In this document: one piece after another, positions 23,601-33,586 of the stretch
How positions within the stretch are numbered: position 1 is the first letter of the stretch
Layout: each line of letters opens with the position of its first letter
From: Trissonchulus latispiculum
Taxonomy: Eukaryota; Nematoda; Enoplea; Enoplida; Ironidae
Assembly (NCBI GenBank): GCA_030248195.1
Contig: JASAND010023837.1
Span: 1-64,000, forward strand
Direction: 5' to 3'
DNA length: 64,000 bases
Made by a program: the position numbers and the translations under genes
Notes under the pieces: model-generated
The model's database searches: none
What the model saw: the letters and a program-made list of their open reading frames with translations, nothing else
What the model was told of the DNA's origin: nothing

Positions 23601-26600
23601 ACGCTATGCTTGTGTGCTGAAGCTCGCAACAAACGCACACTGAACCAACTGAGTAGTTGTGTTTTCGAGCTTTAGAACGTAGGAATAGCATGCGAATTTC
23701 TTTAAAATGATGGGTCTAATTTGTGGGGGGGGGGTCAGCCGTTATCGTGCATGACCACAAGCCTAATAACTAGAGTTGGGACCGGTTCCACTAGCACCGG
23801 TTGGAACCGGAACCGGAACCGAACCGGAAGGAATTTTAGAACCGGAATCGGAACCGGAACCGGTAGGATTTGGAACCGGCCGGTTCCACTATTAAAAATG
23901 GACTTGAACTAATTTTTGCAGGAGTTTAAATTTTGCAAAAGCTGGAATTTGTGGTTCCCATTCAGTGTTGCCATTCATATAATCTTTTTCAAACTAGTGA
24001 CTGAAATTGAAACTAAAGATCTAGTTTGAACTGAAACTAAACAAATTTAGACCTGAAGGCGAAATATGTAGGATGAGACTGATAATAATTAAGAATTTCA
24101 AACTAAACGTGAAATGAAGATACAATTATTGGCACTGAAACTGAAGCTGAAAGTCCATAGAATAAATTTAGAGCCTAAACTGGAAACGACATAGCTTCAG
24201 TTTCCACTGAAGGTGACACAAACTCCCCGCTTCCCCTTTTCAGGTGATCGAGGCACGTTTCAGCTTTCGCTGAAGCCGAGGCATAGAATTAAGAAAAATT
24301 TCAAATATTTCTTTGACTCAACATTAGTGACATTATCCTGTCTGAGTTAAGACAAAAATTAAATGTTAAACATACTTGAAAAATTAGGAACATGTATTGC
24401 AAGGGAAAAATTCTACTTCCTTTATTCTGGAATTTCGTAATTTTTTGTTTTCATGCTTCTGATTTTTCAAATTTTGTTAAGTAACTTTGTGTGTTTACCA
24501 AAATGCAGTTGTGAAAATGTCTCTAAATTAATCTTAACGAATTTTTGAAATTTTCTGTTCTAAAATTCCAATTGTAATTGATGAAAGACGGGCACTTTCG
24601 TTCAGACGTGACCGATACGGGCGCCGAATGAAAACTTTAACCAGCTTACATATCTGAATATTAACCTCATAGAAAAGATGAGAGCCCGATGGGATGTAGT
24701 CGGAAATTGAGTATATCTTCTCAAAAAATTGGTAAATGGAAGGTGGTGTTGTCAGCACGCAAGATTGAAGCAATATATATTTTTTAAAAAAGTAGTAAAT
24801 TTTAAAGGAGTAGAAAACTTCGAAAGTTGAGTACTTATTTTCTCATTTTTAAGCTATCGGCATCTGAGACGAAAGTCAATCAAAGTTCAAGTAATGAACA
24901 GCCTGTAGAAGTAATCTGTTAGCTATTTTGTTTAATCAAGCGACTGTACATTTCTTCGTTAAATATAACTTTATATATGTTCATCTTTCCAATTTGGCTT
25001 TCAGCTTTTGAATATTTTAAATGCATTTAAATTTTTTGGAAACTATTTGCTTCTTTAGAGACACTGTACTCTTTTTAAAGAAATAAAAAATTTAAGCTCC
25101 AGTATATCTCAATTCTCAGCACGTTTTACTGAAACGTTGTGCAGTTTACAAGATTCTGTTCAGAAAGCGCTGTCTGCATGTAGATGCACAGTAGAATCTC
25201 ACCGTTAATTATCGAAACAATTTGCTCGACCATACTAAAGTTTTAATTTTTTTACAAGTTTTAATGTATGTTGTGCATATAGTAACAGCATTTATAATGG
25301 AGCAAACTCAAAGTAAGGCAAAAACTTTAAAATTCAAAGTAAACTAAAAAGTTTAACCCAGTTGGTTATTATCGCATTACCTATTCCAATTGTTTTGCAA
25401 TATTGCTTTATAATTTTGATTGTACATATAACCCTTGCTGGGACCTGCATCCCGTTAATATTAAATAATGTTAAAATAAAACTACGAATTTTGTACTTGG
25501 AACCGGGAACCGGAAGCTAGAACCGGAACCGGAACCGGAACCGGTACTCTAGAACCGGAACCGGAACCGGTTTTGAAAATTGGAACCGGTCCCAACTCTA
25601 CTAATAACTAAGAGCTTGACGCTTGTTACACTCTTAGTTGTAATGTACTCTTGGTATAACTTACCCCATCCATTTATTTTAATATAGAAAATGTTAAATT
25701 ACCTAATTCTAATATTATTCTATTCGACTTCTAATGGTGTATGCAGTTTTCAATACATAATTGAAGCATAGCAAAGCATCCTGTCCATGCTCTATTATAG
25801 CAAGAGTACATAATGAAAAGAGTATATATGATAAGCGTCACACTCTATGCAGTGAAGGGCAAAACTATGCTATGCGCGCTATCGGCTGATCCCCCCCACA
25901 AATTTACCCCCTCTCACACCGCCCGTATATGGGTACATGGTCCCAAACGGAGGTCGCTCACTGCTTTGCATAATTACACGCTGAAATTAACAGGGGCCCA
26001 ATTTGGGGAGGGGGTTTAAGCGTGTATGTTTAACACTTGTATGTAGAAAACATGCTAAGCGAGTGCGCGACAACTATTTGGCACTATGCACCTATATACG
26101 GGCGGTGTGAGAGGGGGTCGATTCGGGGGGGGGGGGTGGTCAGCGCGCATAGCATAGTTTTGCAGTTTCCACTTCACTGCATAGAGTGTAACGCTTGTCA
26201 TACTCTTATCTTTATGTATTCTTGATTATAGTTACTATTTTAATGATCAAGTTATATATAATCTTAATCCAAGGTAAAATTAGTTTTTAGGTTCTGGGTA
26301 AGCCAGAAAGCAAAGCTGAAAGTCTGTACTCGACGGCAAGGAACAATAACGTCAACATTCTGTTCAAGTGATCTGTCAACTGGAGATCCAGGGCCAGCCT
26401 ATATAAGCATCCCTCCCTCATATCAGCCTTTTGAGGTTTGTTTCAGTTTTTGAGATACGGAGAAAATACCGCTTGAATATTTTAAAGGCTTTGTTCAGAC
26501 TTTCATATGTCAAATTACACAGTGATAATCTTAAACTATTAGCATTCATATCTTCGTTTCTCCACTTCTTAGTTTCTCCAATCTTAGCCAATCCAGCAGC

Positions 26601-27186
26601 CCTCAGCCGATAAAAACGTAGTCAATGCCAACAAAATAAGTTACAAGCTAAATGTCCGTTTCTATTCTTCGTTGAAGCATCAATCCTGGAAAAGGCTAAT
26701 GTCTCGGTTTCTCCGCAGAAGCATAAAGCGACCTTTCCCGTGCCCGCGACTAGCCAATTAGACTCGATCCGAGCGCTAAATGAACAAACTGTCACAAAAT
26801 GACCTCACTACTGAATAGAGTAAGCTGAAACATAATTTCTAGAGTTCCACCTTCTGACTAGAGGTCTACAAATTAACAATAAGCAAAAACTAACGTAACA
26901 CAGATTTCCAAGCAAAAGCTTAACCCTAGAATTGATCGTTTCGTTTCAACCCTCCCAACTCTGAGCGAGCACTCGAATTGGCTTCGGGATCGACACTAAT
27001 AAGCATATACGTACATTTGAAGCATTCGCAACCACTTCAAGGATATGTAGCTTGATACCTAAACAAACAAATTTGAAATGTCGCCAACATAATTTATTTC
27101 AGATTTACTTCGAAGGATACAACTTAGAAGATTCTAAGCAGTTTATTCTAGTTGATGAAATCGAATACAACGGATACCTCTGCTAG
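8672..27186 (+). CDS. Giant secreted mucin-like protein with C-terminal MAM domain (8 exons)
   Basis: Exons: 8672-8774, 8926-9030, 9201-9241, 9474-16482, 22740-22901, 23182-23293, 26291-26435 and 27103-27186. All splice phases agree (1,1,0,1,1,2,0) and give 2,586 residues. Order: a hydrophobic signal peptide starting MRAVSILCAFF; a short region with WSWIKDLWNC; a Cys-poor Thr/Ser/Ala region (residues 84-2419) suited to dense O-glycosylation; then a MAM domain (about 2433-2586) with CSFDGLCPWYN, DDLEWI, LKVC, ISIPPSYQPFEIYFEG and the terminal DEIEYNGYLC. Seven introns have GT donors except the one after the mucin exon, which needs GC (ACAG|GCATGT). If that donor is not used, the mucin exon would end at TAA 16500-16502 and the MAM exons would be a separate gene. 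The product is probably an extracellular gel, cuticle or gut-lining mucin. Its introns are packed with transposons. Confidence 0.75.
9296..9372 (+). repeat. Intronic (AGT)n/(TTG)n microsatellite
   Basis: A run of AGT triplets with a few changes turns into TTG triplets, inside the third intron of the mucin gene. Confidence 0.85.
9474..16482 (+). repeat. 7-kb mucin exon: coding tandem repeat of 291 bp x 19 plus (TTTP)n tail
   Basis: From about 10183 to 15690 the exon is a tandem array of 19 units of 291 bp (97 residues). Units start near 10183, 10474, 10765, 11056, 11347, 11611, 11902 and so on to 15394. Each begins VVSEATTNPS, passes through ETTATATET, NTASVGTTNP and VEGATTDIGETTS, and ends SSTPSSGTS. 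One unit (11347-11610) lacks 27 nt, keeping frame. Degenerate units precede the array (9840-10182). From about 15694 the code changes to ACAACTCCAACTACCACTCCC-type repeats giving TTTPTTTP to about 16430. There is no Cys in the array. The lack of stops in this long stretch shows selection for an open frame. Confidence 0.9.
16812..17160. mobile_element. MITE with CAAGAGTACATAATA ends, copy 2
   Basis: A 349-bp palindromic element in the large intron. It begins CAAGAGTACATAATAC and ends TATTATGTACTCTTG. A perfect 7-bp duplication, CGCTTAC, lies at 16805-16811 and 17161-17167. The interior has the same GTACATGCTCTGCACGCTAACG block as copy 1. The next family member starts only 14 bp after it. Confidence 0.85.
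17254..19870 (+). mobile_element. 5'-truncated LINE of the I-like group (reverse transcriptase plus RNase H)
   Basis: Reverse transcriptase runs from about 17300: KCLKVKSSPGKDNV, SYRPICLLSCLSKLMERMV, FLDLAKAYDRV, then RRGVPQGSVLSPILF and the catalytic FADD at 18125-18136. An RNase H domain follows with STDASLKG, AEIEAIL, FSDSLSGLQ and VPGHIGISGNELADKAAK, ending at a TAA near 19794. The RNase H points to the I-like LINEs. No endonuclease or ORF1 remains at the 5' side. The frame shifts twice, near 17960 and near 19000, so this copy is dead but young-looking. A possible 7-bp duplication, CAAACAT, lies at 17247-17253 and 19871-19877. Confidence 0.8.
17300..19794 (+). pseudogene. LINE reverse transcriptase-RNase H ORF with two frameshifts
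   Basis: The polyprotein lies in three consecutive segments: about 17300-17965, 17966-19000 and 19001-19794. The first ends as VLSPSVPG then stop, while the overlapping frame continues at VRRGVPQG. The second leaves frame at the start of RNase H. Apart from these two slips no stop interrupts about 830 codons. The RNase H acidic residues (Asp in STDAS, Glu in AEIEA, Asp in FSDS, Asp in LADK) are present. The C-terminal part has a Cys/His cluster, CQCGQPVTVAHCLRDC, common after RNase H in this group. Confidence 0.75.
21277..21422. mobile_element. Small TA-flanked MITE
   Basis: A 146-bp element with ends AAGGTGCATTCATAG and the inverse, flanked by TA on each side. The interior holds ACGCGTGT-type palindromic sequence. 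TA duplication fits Tc1/mariner-type insertion. It is nested in the third CAAGAG MITE. Confidence 0.6.
21678..21907. mobile_element. Palindromic MITE with GGATCTTTTGCGC ends
   Basis: A 230-bp near-perfect inverted repeat. Its arms run from GGATCTTTTGCGC through CAGCCCTAACTTTTGATTTT to a short AT-rich centre. A perfect 8-bp duplication, AGAAACTC, lies at 21670-21677 and 21908-21915. A longer relative lies at 36818-37430. Confidence 0.8.
21925..22430. mobile_element. Palindromic MITE with CTTCCTAATGTAT arms
   Basis: The left arm (TCTTCCTAATGTATTAAGCTTGC... to GGCCGAAATCTTGGGGGGGG) and right arm (CCCCCCCCACCGAGATTTCGGC... to CATTAGGAAGA) are inverse copies. As in other palindromes here, a G-run and C-run mark the inner edge of each arm. 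The centre is AT-rich non-coding sequence. The duplication is not clear. Confidence 0.6.
22740..23293 (+). other. First two MAM-domain exons of the mucin gene
   Basis: Exon 22740-22901 follows TAGTTTCAG and reads from GRLDYIRIPNDL to CSFDGLCPWYN, DDLEWIKAF and LKQYSGTSITP before GTAAGA. Exon 23182-23293 follows TTTTAAG and reads SPPYAALYAGLNSRANN to ELSF before GTAAAT. CxFDxxLCxW with a following DDxxWI is the diagnostic start of a MAM domain. Confidence 0.8.
23495..25653. mobile_element. MITE with CAAGAGTACATAATA ends, copy 4, split by a hAT-like element
   Basis: Begins CAAGAGTACATAATAG at 23495 and ends GTAATGTACTCTTG at 25653. The flanks GTATTAC (23488-23494) and GTATAAC (25654-25660) match 6 of 7. 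The interior again shows the GCACGATAACGGCTGAC block, a C-run and a G-run. A hAT-like element sits at 23771-25600. Confidence 0.75.
23771..25600. mobile_element. Non-autonomous hAT-like element with GGAACCGG subterminal repeats
   Basis: Ends are inverted repeats, TAGAGTTGGGACCGGTTCCA and the inverse, with a perfect 8-bp duplication, CTAATAAC, at 23763-23770 and 25601-25608. Next to each end lie many copies of GGAACCGG (23790-23890 and 25500-25590). The 1.6-kb interior is AT-rich and encodes no transposase I can see. Confidence 0.85.
25801..26224. mobile_element. MITE with CAAGAGTACATAAT ends, copy 5
   Basis: A 424-bp element with ends CAAGAGTACATAATGA and TTTATGTATTCTTG. A perfect 7-bp duplication, ATTATAG, lies at 25794-25800 and 26225-26231. 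It contains the common GCGCTATCGGCTGATCCCCCCC block on the left and a G-run on the right, plus an inner inverted repeat around ACCGCCCGTATATGGG. Confidence 0.8.
26291..26435 (+). other. Third MAM-domain exon of the mucin gene
   Basis: Follows TAGTTTTTAG and reads FWVSQKAKLKVCTRRQGTI then GPAYISIPPSYQPFE before the donor GTTTGT. The phase joins in frame to the last exon (27103-27186), completing ISIPP...FEIYFEG of the MAM fold. Confidence 0.75.
27103..27186 (+). other. Last MAM-domain exon of the mucin gene
   Basis: Follows TTATTTCAG and reads 27 codons, from IYFEGYNLEDSKQF to DEIEYNGYLC, then TAG. It is the paralogue of the exon at 113-196. Confidence 0.8.
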
Positions 27187-27235
27187 CTACAATCTACATA
27201 AAGTAATCGAATCAATCAACAGCTCGCTTATTGAC

Positions 27236-27241
27236 AATAAA
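27236..27241 (+). promoter_or_regulatory. Poly(A) signal of the mucin-MAM gene
   Basis: AATAAA lies 50 bp after the TAG stop of the last MAM exon. Confidence 0.6.
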
Positions 27242-27625
27242 ACTTTATGGAAACTGAACTAAATAAAACGGTTATAAATTGGGTACCTATCCCACACAAT
27301 CTGTTAACTCTTCGCACGCTGATCTATCGTAACACAATCAACAAAACAACCTGCAGCTATCGCTTTCAGCAACAGCTACCGATACCGACGAGAGGTATAT
27401 TGTTTCATGCCTTTGTCAGCTCAAATTATTTGCTTACACTTAGTATTGGTTTGCTTCAACCAATGACAGAAAAATGGCTCGTTTAATACTTCGTAACATA
27501 TACAGAAAAAAATGACACGATGGCGTAATAAATAGGTACAGTAATTCAGTTCTCAGTTTGCTTTGGTAGCACATTTCAGTTCATTGCAGTTTGCCACTGA
27601 TAGCATTTCTTTCCTAAGTCAGAAT
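27242..27625. other. Convergent intergenic spacer
   Basis: About 385 bp between the mucin poly(A) signal and the stop codon of the reductase on the other strand. It should hold the 3' ends of both transcripts. No AATAAA for the minus-strand gene is obvious. Confidence 0.4.
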
Positions 27626-30600
27626 TTAGTCCATTCTGGTGTATCCATTCTGATTGGCGGATCCGGTCTGTTTGGATCGTTCCGCTGCTGCAATTATCCC
27701 ATCCATGATAATCCCTCTTAATCCAGCTCGTTCAATTACGTGCATACCGTAGATGGACGATCCGGCGGGAGATTGGACATCATCCTTCAGCTGGGCTGGA
27801 TGAATCCCCGTTTCCAGAACCATCTTGGCCGCACCCTGAAACAAAACGAAACAGTTTAATGTACACATGCGGATAGGTAGGTAGGCAGGAAGGCAGGTAG
27901 GAAGCTTACATTTAGCACACACTAATGGGACATTTACATACACTGTAAGTGAAGGAAGATACTGTAAGTGAAGGAAGATATCGGCAAGATATTTCTGTAC
28001 ATCGAACTGATACCGACCAACCAAGTTTATATTGTCGAGCGAAAACAGGGATACGGATATACAACTGAGATTACCGGCAGTTAAATGTTGTGCTTGATTA
28101 AATTATCAAAAGAACAAATCTACTAACCAGTAATGTGTGAGCAGCCAACTTCAATGCTAGACGCCGAGGAATTCCCAGTTTCACGCCAGCATCTGCCATC
28201 CCTTCGATTATGCAGAACATCTAAAAATCATAAAACTAAGCAAATAGTACTGACCAGAAAAGAACTGAATTAACTTTATTCTACATTCTTACATTCTACT
28301 GTACACACAAAGCACCTAAACTTACCGTAAAGTTAAATAAAAGTTAAAATAAAAATTGTATACGTATACTGTAAACGAAGCCACTCCTGAGAATTTGAAA
28401 ATTAAAAAAATTAAAGTTTAAAAACTTAATTAAAAAGTTTAGGGTAGGAAGGTGACATCTCAGAAGTTCACGATTCTGACACGTGCTTAAAATTCTGAAA
28501 GGAGATGGCAAGGGTTTCAGAGCCAAACAAACCCCAGACATACTTTTCTAGTAAAGCAGACAAACCCAAGCCTGCTGGCGCGATGTATGAGAAAGGATCC
28601 ACACATACCTGGGACGCTCTAGTGGCAAAAAACTTAATTGGCACAGGTAGGTTAGGTAATGTGGATGTAAAACGGCTTGACGAGGATAACCAAAGATGTG
28701 GCTTCTGATAGGACCCAGTGACGGCACATCGCGGGGTGATACACCATAGCGGTTGCTAATATTGCTTTCGGACGCAAAATCAGGGCAACGTTGCAAAAGC
28801 CTAGGAGAGCTCGCAAGTTTGGCTTAAGTGCTCATTTAGGAGAATTGTGCTTCAAAATTCTCCTAAGCTAGGAGTGTTACCATCACTCCTACCTTTCTCC
28901 TAAGTTTAGAGGCATCCCCAACGAAAAATCCTAGGAGAAATCTTGTGAAACGGATTTAGGAAGTACCCTAATTCCATCCTAGACTGCATCTAGACACCGT
29001 CCTAAGTTCGCTCCTAGGGCAGTTGGGAGAATCTAGGTGATAAGGTACAAATAGTTGACTTACATAAGAAGGTCCACTGCCACTGAGCCCCGTAACCGGA
29101 TCCAGGAGATGCTCCGACAGTTCGACAGCGTAGCCGACTGATGACAGGAGATCTCTCACGGTATCGGAGTCTCCCTCAAGACAGGCTCCGCCCATGGAAT
29201 AGCCAGCGGCGCCAGCACGGACTACGGATGGCGTGTTTGGCATCACTCGAACCACACGAGACTTGTTTGGCAATAGCTGAAGTAGAAATGCGACTAGCAA
29301 AGATTAGAGACAAAAAGAATTCCCCCGACCACTCAAAATAAAATTTGATCAATCGAGCTAAAATTTCGTATGGTAATGTTGTCGAGCCTGCTGAGTTCAA
29401 ACATTGCAATATCTTCTGATTTCACAAAATTCTATTTTCTCATTCGCTAGGGAGGGGTCAAGGGGATCCGTAAAATTATTGTTTCCAATGACTTCCTTAG
29501 ACTGAATCCGGCAACTAATTAATTTTATGATATGACATTTTCTGAGCGCTTCAGTGGCGATGACTTTTATAGAAAATACTTAAATCTAATAATTAAATTG
29601 GTTTTGTCTTAGTGGGGTGGGCGGGGGGCGCCCCCACTATTCCTGTTCCTTACCCCAACCACACGTTTTGGGCTTCCCGCCCAGATTCACCTTGAGGTTC
29701 CCAGGAGTTCGTAAATTTTAAGTATTTTTGGTCAAAAATTTCAAACATTTTCCGTCTTCGCCGAACTTTTTTGGACTAAAATCGTATAGTCTGTTGCTAA
29801 ATTGATTATGTGAGCGCTTTTAAGCTTAGTGATAACAGTATATGTCAAAATAGGTTAGTTTTTGGAGAATTTAGACCACTTTAGATCCACATTTGACCTT
29901 CCCAACCCCACTTTTTGCCAGGAAACCCAGTTAACAAATTTCATCTAAAGCCTAAAATATCAAGCAGCTACAAGCGGCGAAGACGAAACGTCATAACAGT
30001 TTCCCTAATCGTAACGTTCTGCTCCATTTGGATTCTGGGGGGGAGAGATCCGTATTTTGTGAAACTTGAAAACAGCAATGAACATTACATACGTAACAAC
30101 TCACATGCCGCTTTGATGACTGGCTATTTCCTATAGGGGGGGGGGTGGGGTGGGGGCGGCCCCCACGAAATCGGTCCCCCCCAGACTTGGGTCGCCCCCC
30201 CAGGATTGGGGCCTCCCCCTCACAACTTTAAACTGTCCAGAAAAATAGGGTTTTGAGGGTAAATTTTAAAAAACTTTCCGGCTTCGCCGGATTTTTAGGC
30301 ATTTTTAGCTATTTTAAGCTTGATGACTACATACCTACAACAGGAAACCGTTCAAAAACTGACCGATTCTATGCTTCGAATATTGATGCCCATGGCAATG
30401 GAAATGATCAGTTTACTGCGAGTCACGTGAGGAGCGATCTCTGCAGCCACCTTCTTTACAATCTGAGGCTTCACAGCCAGAAACACTACATCATTTTTGT
30501 CAGTCAATTCTGTATTGGCATGCGTAATTGTAACGCCTAAGCTCTAAAACAAGAATAAACCGTTCAACAATAATAATACGCTAATACAACAGTCGTTTTA

Positions 30601-33586
30601 TCATACACTCCTGCCATATTTACACCATGGTGTTCCGAATTACCCACCAACGATGCTTAGCTGGAGGACCAGAAGGTACGTAGGATATTAAAACTAGGGA
30701 TGCACCGGGCCTGGCCCCGGCACCCGGGCCCGGTGGTCAGGCCCCGGTACCGACCGGGGCCAAAAATTAGCAAAATTTTGTAAATTTTTGACCAAACTTT
30801 TGATTCTTCGAAAGTCAAAAAGTGTTACAAATCGTTTGTTTTCCCGCCGATATGAATGAAAAACAACGATAGTATCGTTTGCATATCAAAACTTATTGCA
30901 AAATTTAAATTTTCAAGAAATTTTTGGAAAAGTTTCGATTTGGACCCCCAATTTCCAGGCCCCCCCGGCCCCGGCCGGGGCCACGATGAGGTCCCGGCCC
31001 CGGCCCCGGTAGTGGCGGCCCTGGTGCATCTCTAGTTAAAACATCCCGACATCATAGCTCAGAATATAAAGTTTCTTCAAAAACAACAAGGAAACAAAGT
31101 GGGATGGATTGAGCACCTCAAACTATCTAGCGCGGTATTTATCTCAAATACATAGTAAAATTATATAAAATTTATATTATCTATGGTTAACTGAACTGAA
31201 CAGTTCACATATATATAAACGGAGAAACGACATTTTCGTTCGCTGTACAACTATATATATATGTAGATAATCTGAGTTTTCTGGGCGAGTCGAAAATGTA
31301 GGATACTCTCAGAGGAAGCGGTCGGGGGCATCTCCTAAATTACAGCCCCTCGGTTACCTAGCGGAAATCGAACCCGTGGTCTCGGGGGAGCTTAAACTGG
31401 AATTTAAAAATATTCATGTTTAGCCCAAATCCAGGAACCTTTCAGAACTTTCAGAATCTCTCTATGCAAAATAAAACAAAATATATATGCCAAAAAATGA
31501 TACATTTGGCTTTTCTTGCAAAAATTTTTTCTTTCCGTCCCTTGGAATGCCCACGAAAACTATCCCTAAAAATACCATAAAATGTATATAGACGATAGGC
31601 AGAACTTGAAGTTGGCAAATTTGCAAACTGGCAAAGCTTGCAAAAGGAAGTCTATTGGGCAACTATAGAACAGCACGTACCAACAAATGAAAATACAAGA
31701 CAAGACGGGCACTGCGACGTTTACTGTTGTTAAAATATTTGTCATATTCTTAGGATATTTGAAAGGATATCTATTTCGAAAAGGGGAAATTCTAAACCAA
31801 TTTTTGTTGCCAAACAACTATTTGTTCCAATTTTTTGCTATGCTAGAGGTGGAATTGTGGAATAAAATTTTGTTATATACTTACCGACATGTCTTTGGCA
31901 AAGTGTTCATCTCTAGTTGGACAACTAGCCATGATTCTGTCTGGAGGAATTGTCTCTGAAATAGAAAAAGCAACAAGGTTCGGTCGTACAATCGCCGTTG
32001 GAGTTTCTCATGCCCTTCCAATCTAAATTTGACGACAATTTCGCAATTGCCAAAAAAACTTTACGAAACCTTGTCCAAAAACATCTTCACTGAAAATAGC
32101 AAGAAAGCATTTTCCCAAGACAACTTTAGATGGCCTGTTCAGATTAAAAAATACACAGAAGCAGGGGATAAAAATAAAGGATCAGGGTCGCGCTGTGAAA
32201 CATTCTCCAAGTTCGTAACCGAGGCTTTGGAGGATGTCTATGAGCTGACTAGGAGCTTAAACCGATTTCAAAAGAGTTGGCTCCTAAGTTTAGCAGCCAG
32301 TCGGTGCCCATAAATTGGAGAAAAGTTAGGAGTGCTGGATATTACTCCTAGCTTATGAGAATCTGAAGACAATTCCCCTAAGCAACCACCTAAGCCAAGC
32401 TAAGGAGCACTCCCACCCAGGTTTAAGAGAATCTTTTATAATGCAAACAAGATGTCGCAATATCCCAAGATATTAGATATTAAGTAGTCAGTCAGGTATT
32501 AAATCCGCATGTTCTTTAATCCGCGAATCCGACATGGTTCACAGGAAATAATCCACTTCGATTGTTAACTGGTGCGCGATGCAGCTGCGATTTTGTTGCA
32601 TGGCTACTGGGCTTTTTCTAGGCAAAAAGTGGAGGGGGAAGTGGGGGGACGCCCCCCACTAGTGGGGAGGACCAAAAAAGTGTGGGATCTAAACTGGCCT
32701 AAAACTGCAAAAAATGAAGTAAAACTAGCCTATTTTCTACATTTTCGTGTTCTACTGCTATGATAACTATGATAAAATGGGCTCAAAAATTGAGTTTGAG
32801 TACCAATATAAACGATTTTTGACACAAAAATTCCGGCGAAGCCAGCAAATTTTTGATAATTTTAACCAAAAATCCTTGAAATCTGGCATTTTTTGGGCAC
32901 CTTATATTGAGTGGGGGAAAGCCCAAAAAGTGGAGGCGGGGCCGAGTGGGGGGAGGGGTCGAGTGGGAGAGAACCCAAGAAGTGGGGAAGTGCCCCCGCC
33001 CCGCCCCCCCCCCAAGTATATATATATATATATATATATGCACTGGCGTAGCCAGAAAAAAATTTCGAGGGGGGGAATGCAAAGTTTTTCGGGGGGTCTG
33101 GGGGCAGAGCCCCTCAGCAGCTGCGAATTTTTTTCCATTTCGTGACCTTCGTGGAATTTTTACAGGGCATTCGTTGAAATTACAATAATATTTAAGGCGC
33201 AGTGCATGTTCATGCACCCAAATGATGCAGAAGGTGGTCAGAGTACACCAAATACGGTAATTGATACTCATTTTTTAGTGCGAAACACGTATTATAATGG
33301 CATAACACACTGATTTTGTGCCGAAGGCGCGAAAATGTTTTGAAAAAATGACACATGACAGGAAAAAATTCTAGGTTGACAATACAAGTTCGAGGGGGGA
33401 TTCTCCCCATCCCCCCCTGGCTACGCGCCTGTATATACGTACGTATGCAGCCTTATCTTTACGCTGTTATATTAACATCAACGTCTAGGAAGTACATAAA
33501 CAATAGCAGTTTTAAGCACCTGATGCAATAAGACCACGAGCCAAGGCTTGTGCCATTTTTCCAGCACCAACGAATCCGATTCGCAT
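27626..33586 (-). CDS. PYCR: Pyrroline-5-carboxylate reductase (6 exons)
   Basis: Catalyses the NAD(P)H-dependent last step of proline synthesis, from pyrroline-5-carboxylate to proline. Minus-strand exons in order: 33520-33586, 31885-31955, 30364-30543, 29064-29276, 28128-28220 and 27626-27835. They join in phase to 277 residues, near the usual 270-320. The N-terminus MRIGFVGAGKMAQALARG is the nucleotide-binding Rossmann motif. Then come FLAVKPQ, VVRVMPNTP, the family signature around TGLSGSGPSY and ADAGVKLGIPRR, and in the last exon QLKDDVQSPAGSSIYGMHVIE. All six exons have consensus splice sites and no stops, so the gene looks functional. The short C-terminus resembles the cytosolic short form (PYCR3-like) rather than PYCR1/2. 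Introns contain hAT-like and other repeats. It is transcribed toward the mucin gene. Confidence 0.92.
28795..29040. repeat. Intronic repeat rich in CTCCTAAG/CTTAGGAG, copy 1
   Basis: A stretch with many copies of TAGGAG, CTCCTAAG and their inverses that could fold on itself. A relative with similar motifs lies at 32210-32440. It is probably a degenerate MITE; the ends are not resolved. Confidence 0.4.
29600..30300. repeat. Intronic G/C-run-rich repeat pair
   Basis: Two blocks (29600-29930 and 30130-30300) share stretches such as GGGGTGGGG, CGCCCCC and CTTTCCGGCTTCGCCGGATTTTT, or TCTTCGCCGAA in the first. Similar blocks recur at 32640-33030, 41140-42700, 44880-46150 and 47340-47620. They are non-coding with unknown ends. 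Confidence 0.45.
30695..31034. mobile_element. Short hAT-like element with GGCCCCGG interior
   Basis: Begins TAGGGATGCACCGGGCC and ends GGTGCATCTCTA, inverted copies with one change. The flanks ATTAAAAC (30687-30694) and GTTAAAAC (31035-31042) match 7 of 8. Subterminal parts are GGCCCCGG-type repeats. It lies in an intron of the reductase gene. Confidence 0.75.
31262..31392 (-). mobile_element. Partial tRNA-derived SINE
   Basis: The minus strand carries a B-box-like CACGGGTTCGATTTCCGC near 31360-31380, then a non-tRNA body ending in an (AT)n tract. The A-box half is missing, so it is a fragment. Confidence 0.4.
32210..32440. repeat. Intronic repeat rich in CTCCTAAG/CTTAGGAG, copy 2
   Basis: Shares the CTCCTAAG, TAGGAGT and CCTAAGC motifs with the repeat at 28795-29040. 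It lies in the first intron of the reductase gene. Confidence 0.4.
32630..33425. repeat. Intronic G/C-run-rich repeats with an (AT)n tract
   Basis: Blocks of GGGGGAAGTGGGGGG-type sequence with TTCCGGCGAAGCC, an (AT)n run at 33018-33041, and a second piece from TGGCGTAGCCAG to CTGGCTACGCGCC (about 33045-33430). That second piece has inverted ends, suggesting a separate element. No coding content is supported. Confidence 0.4.
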
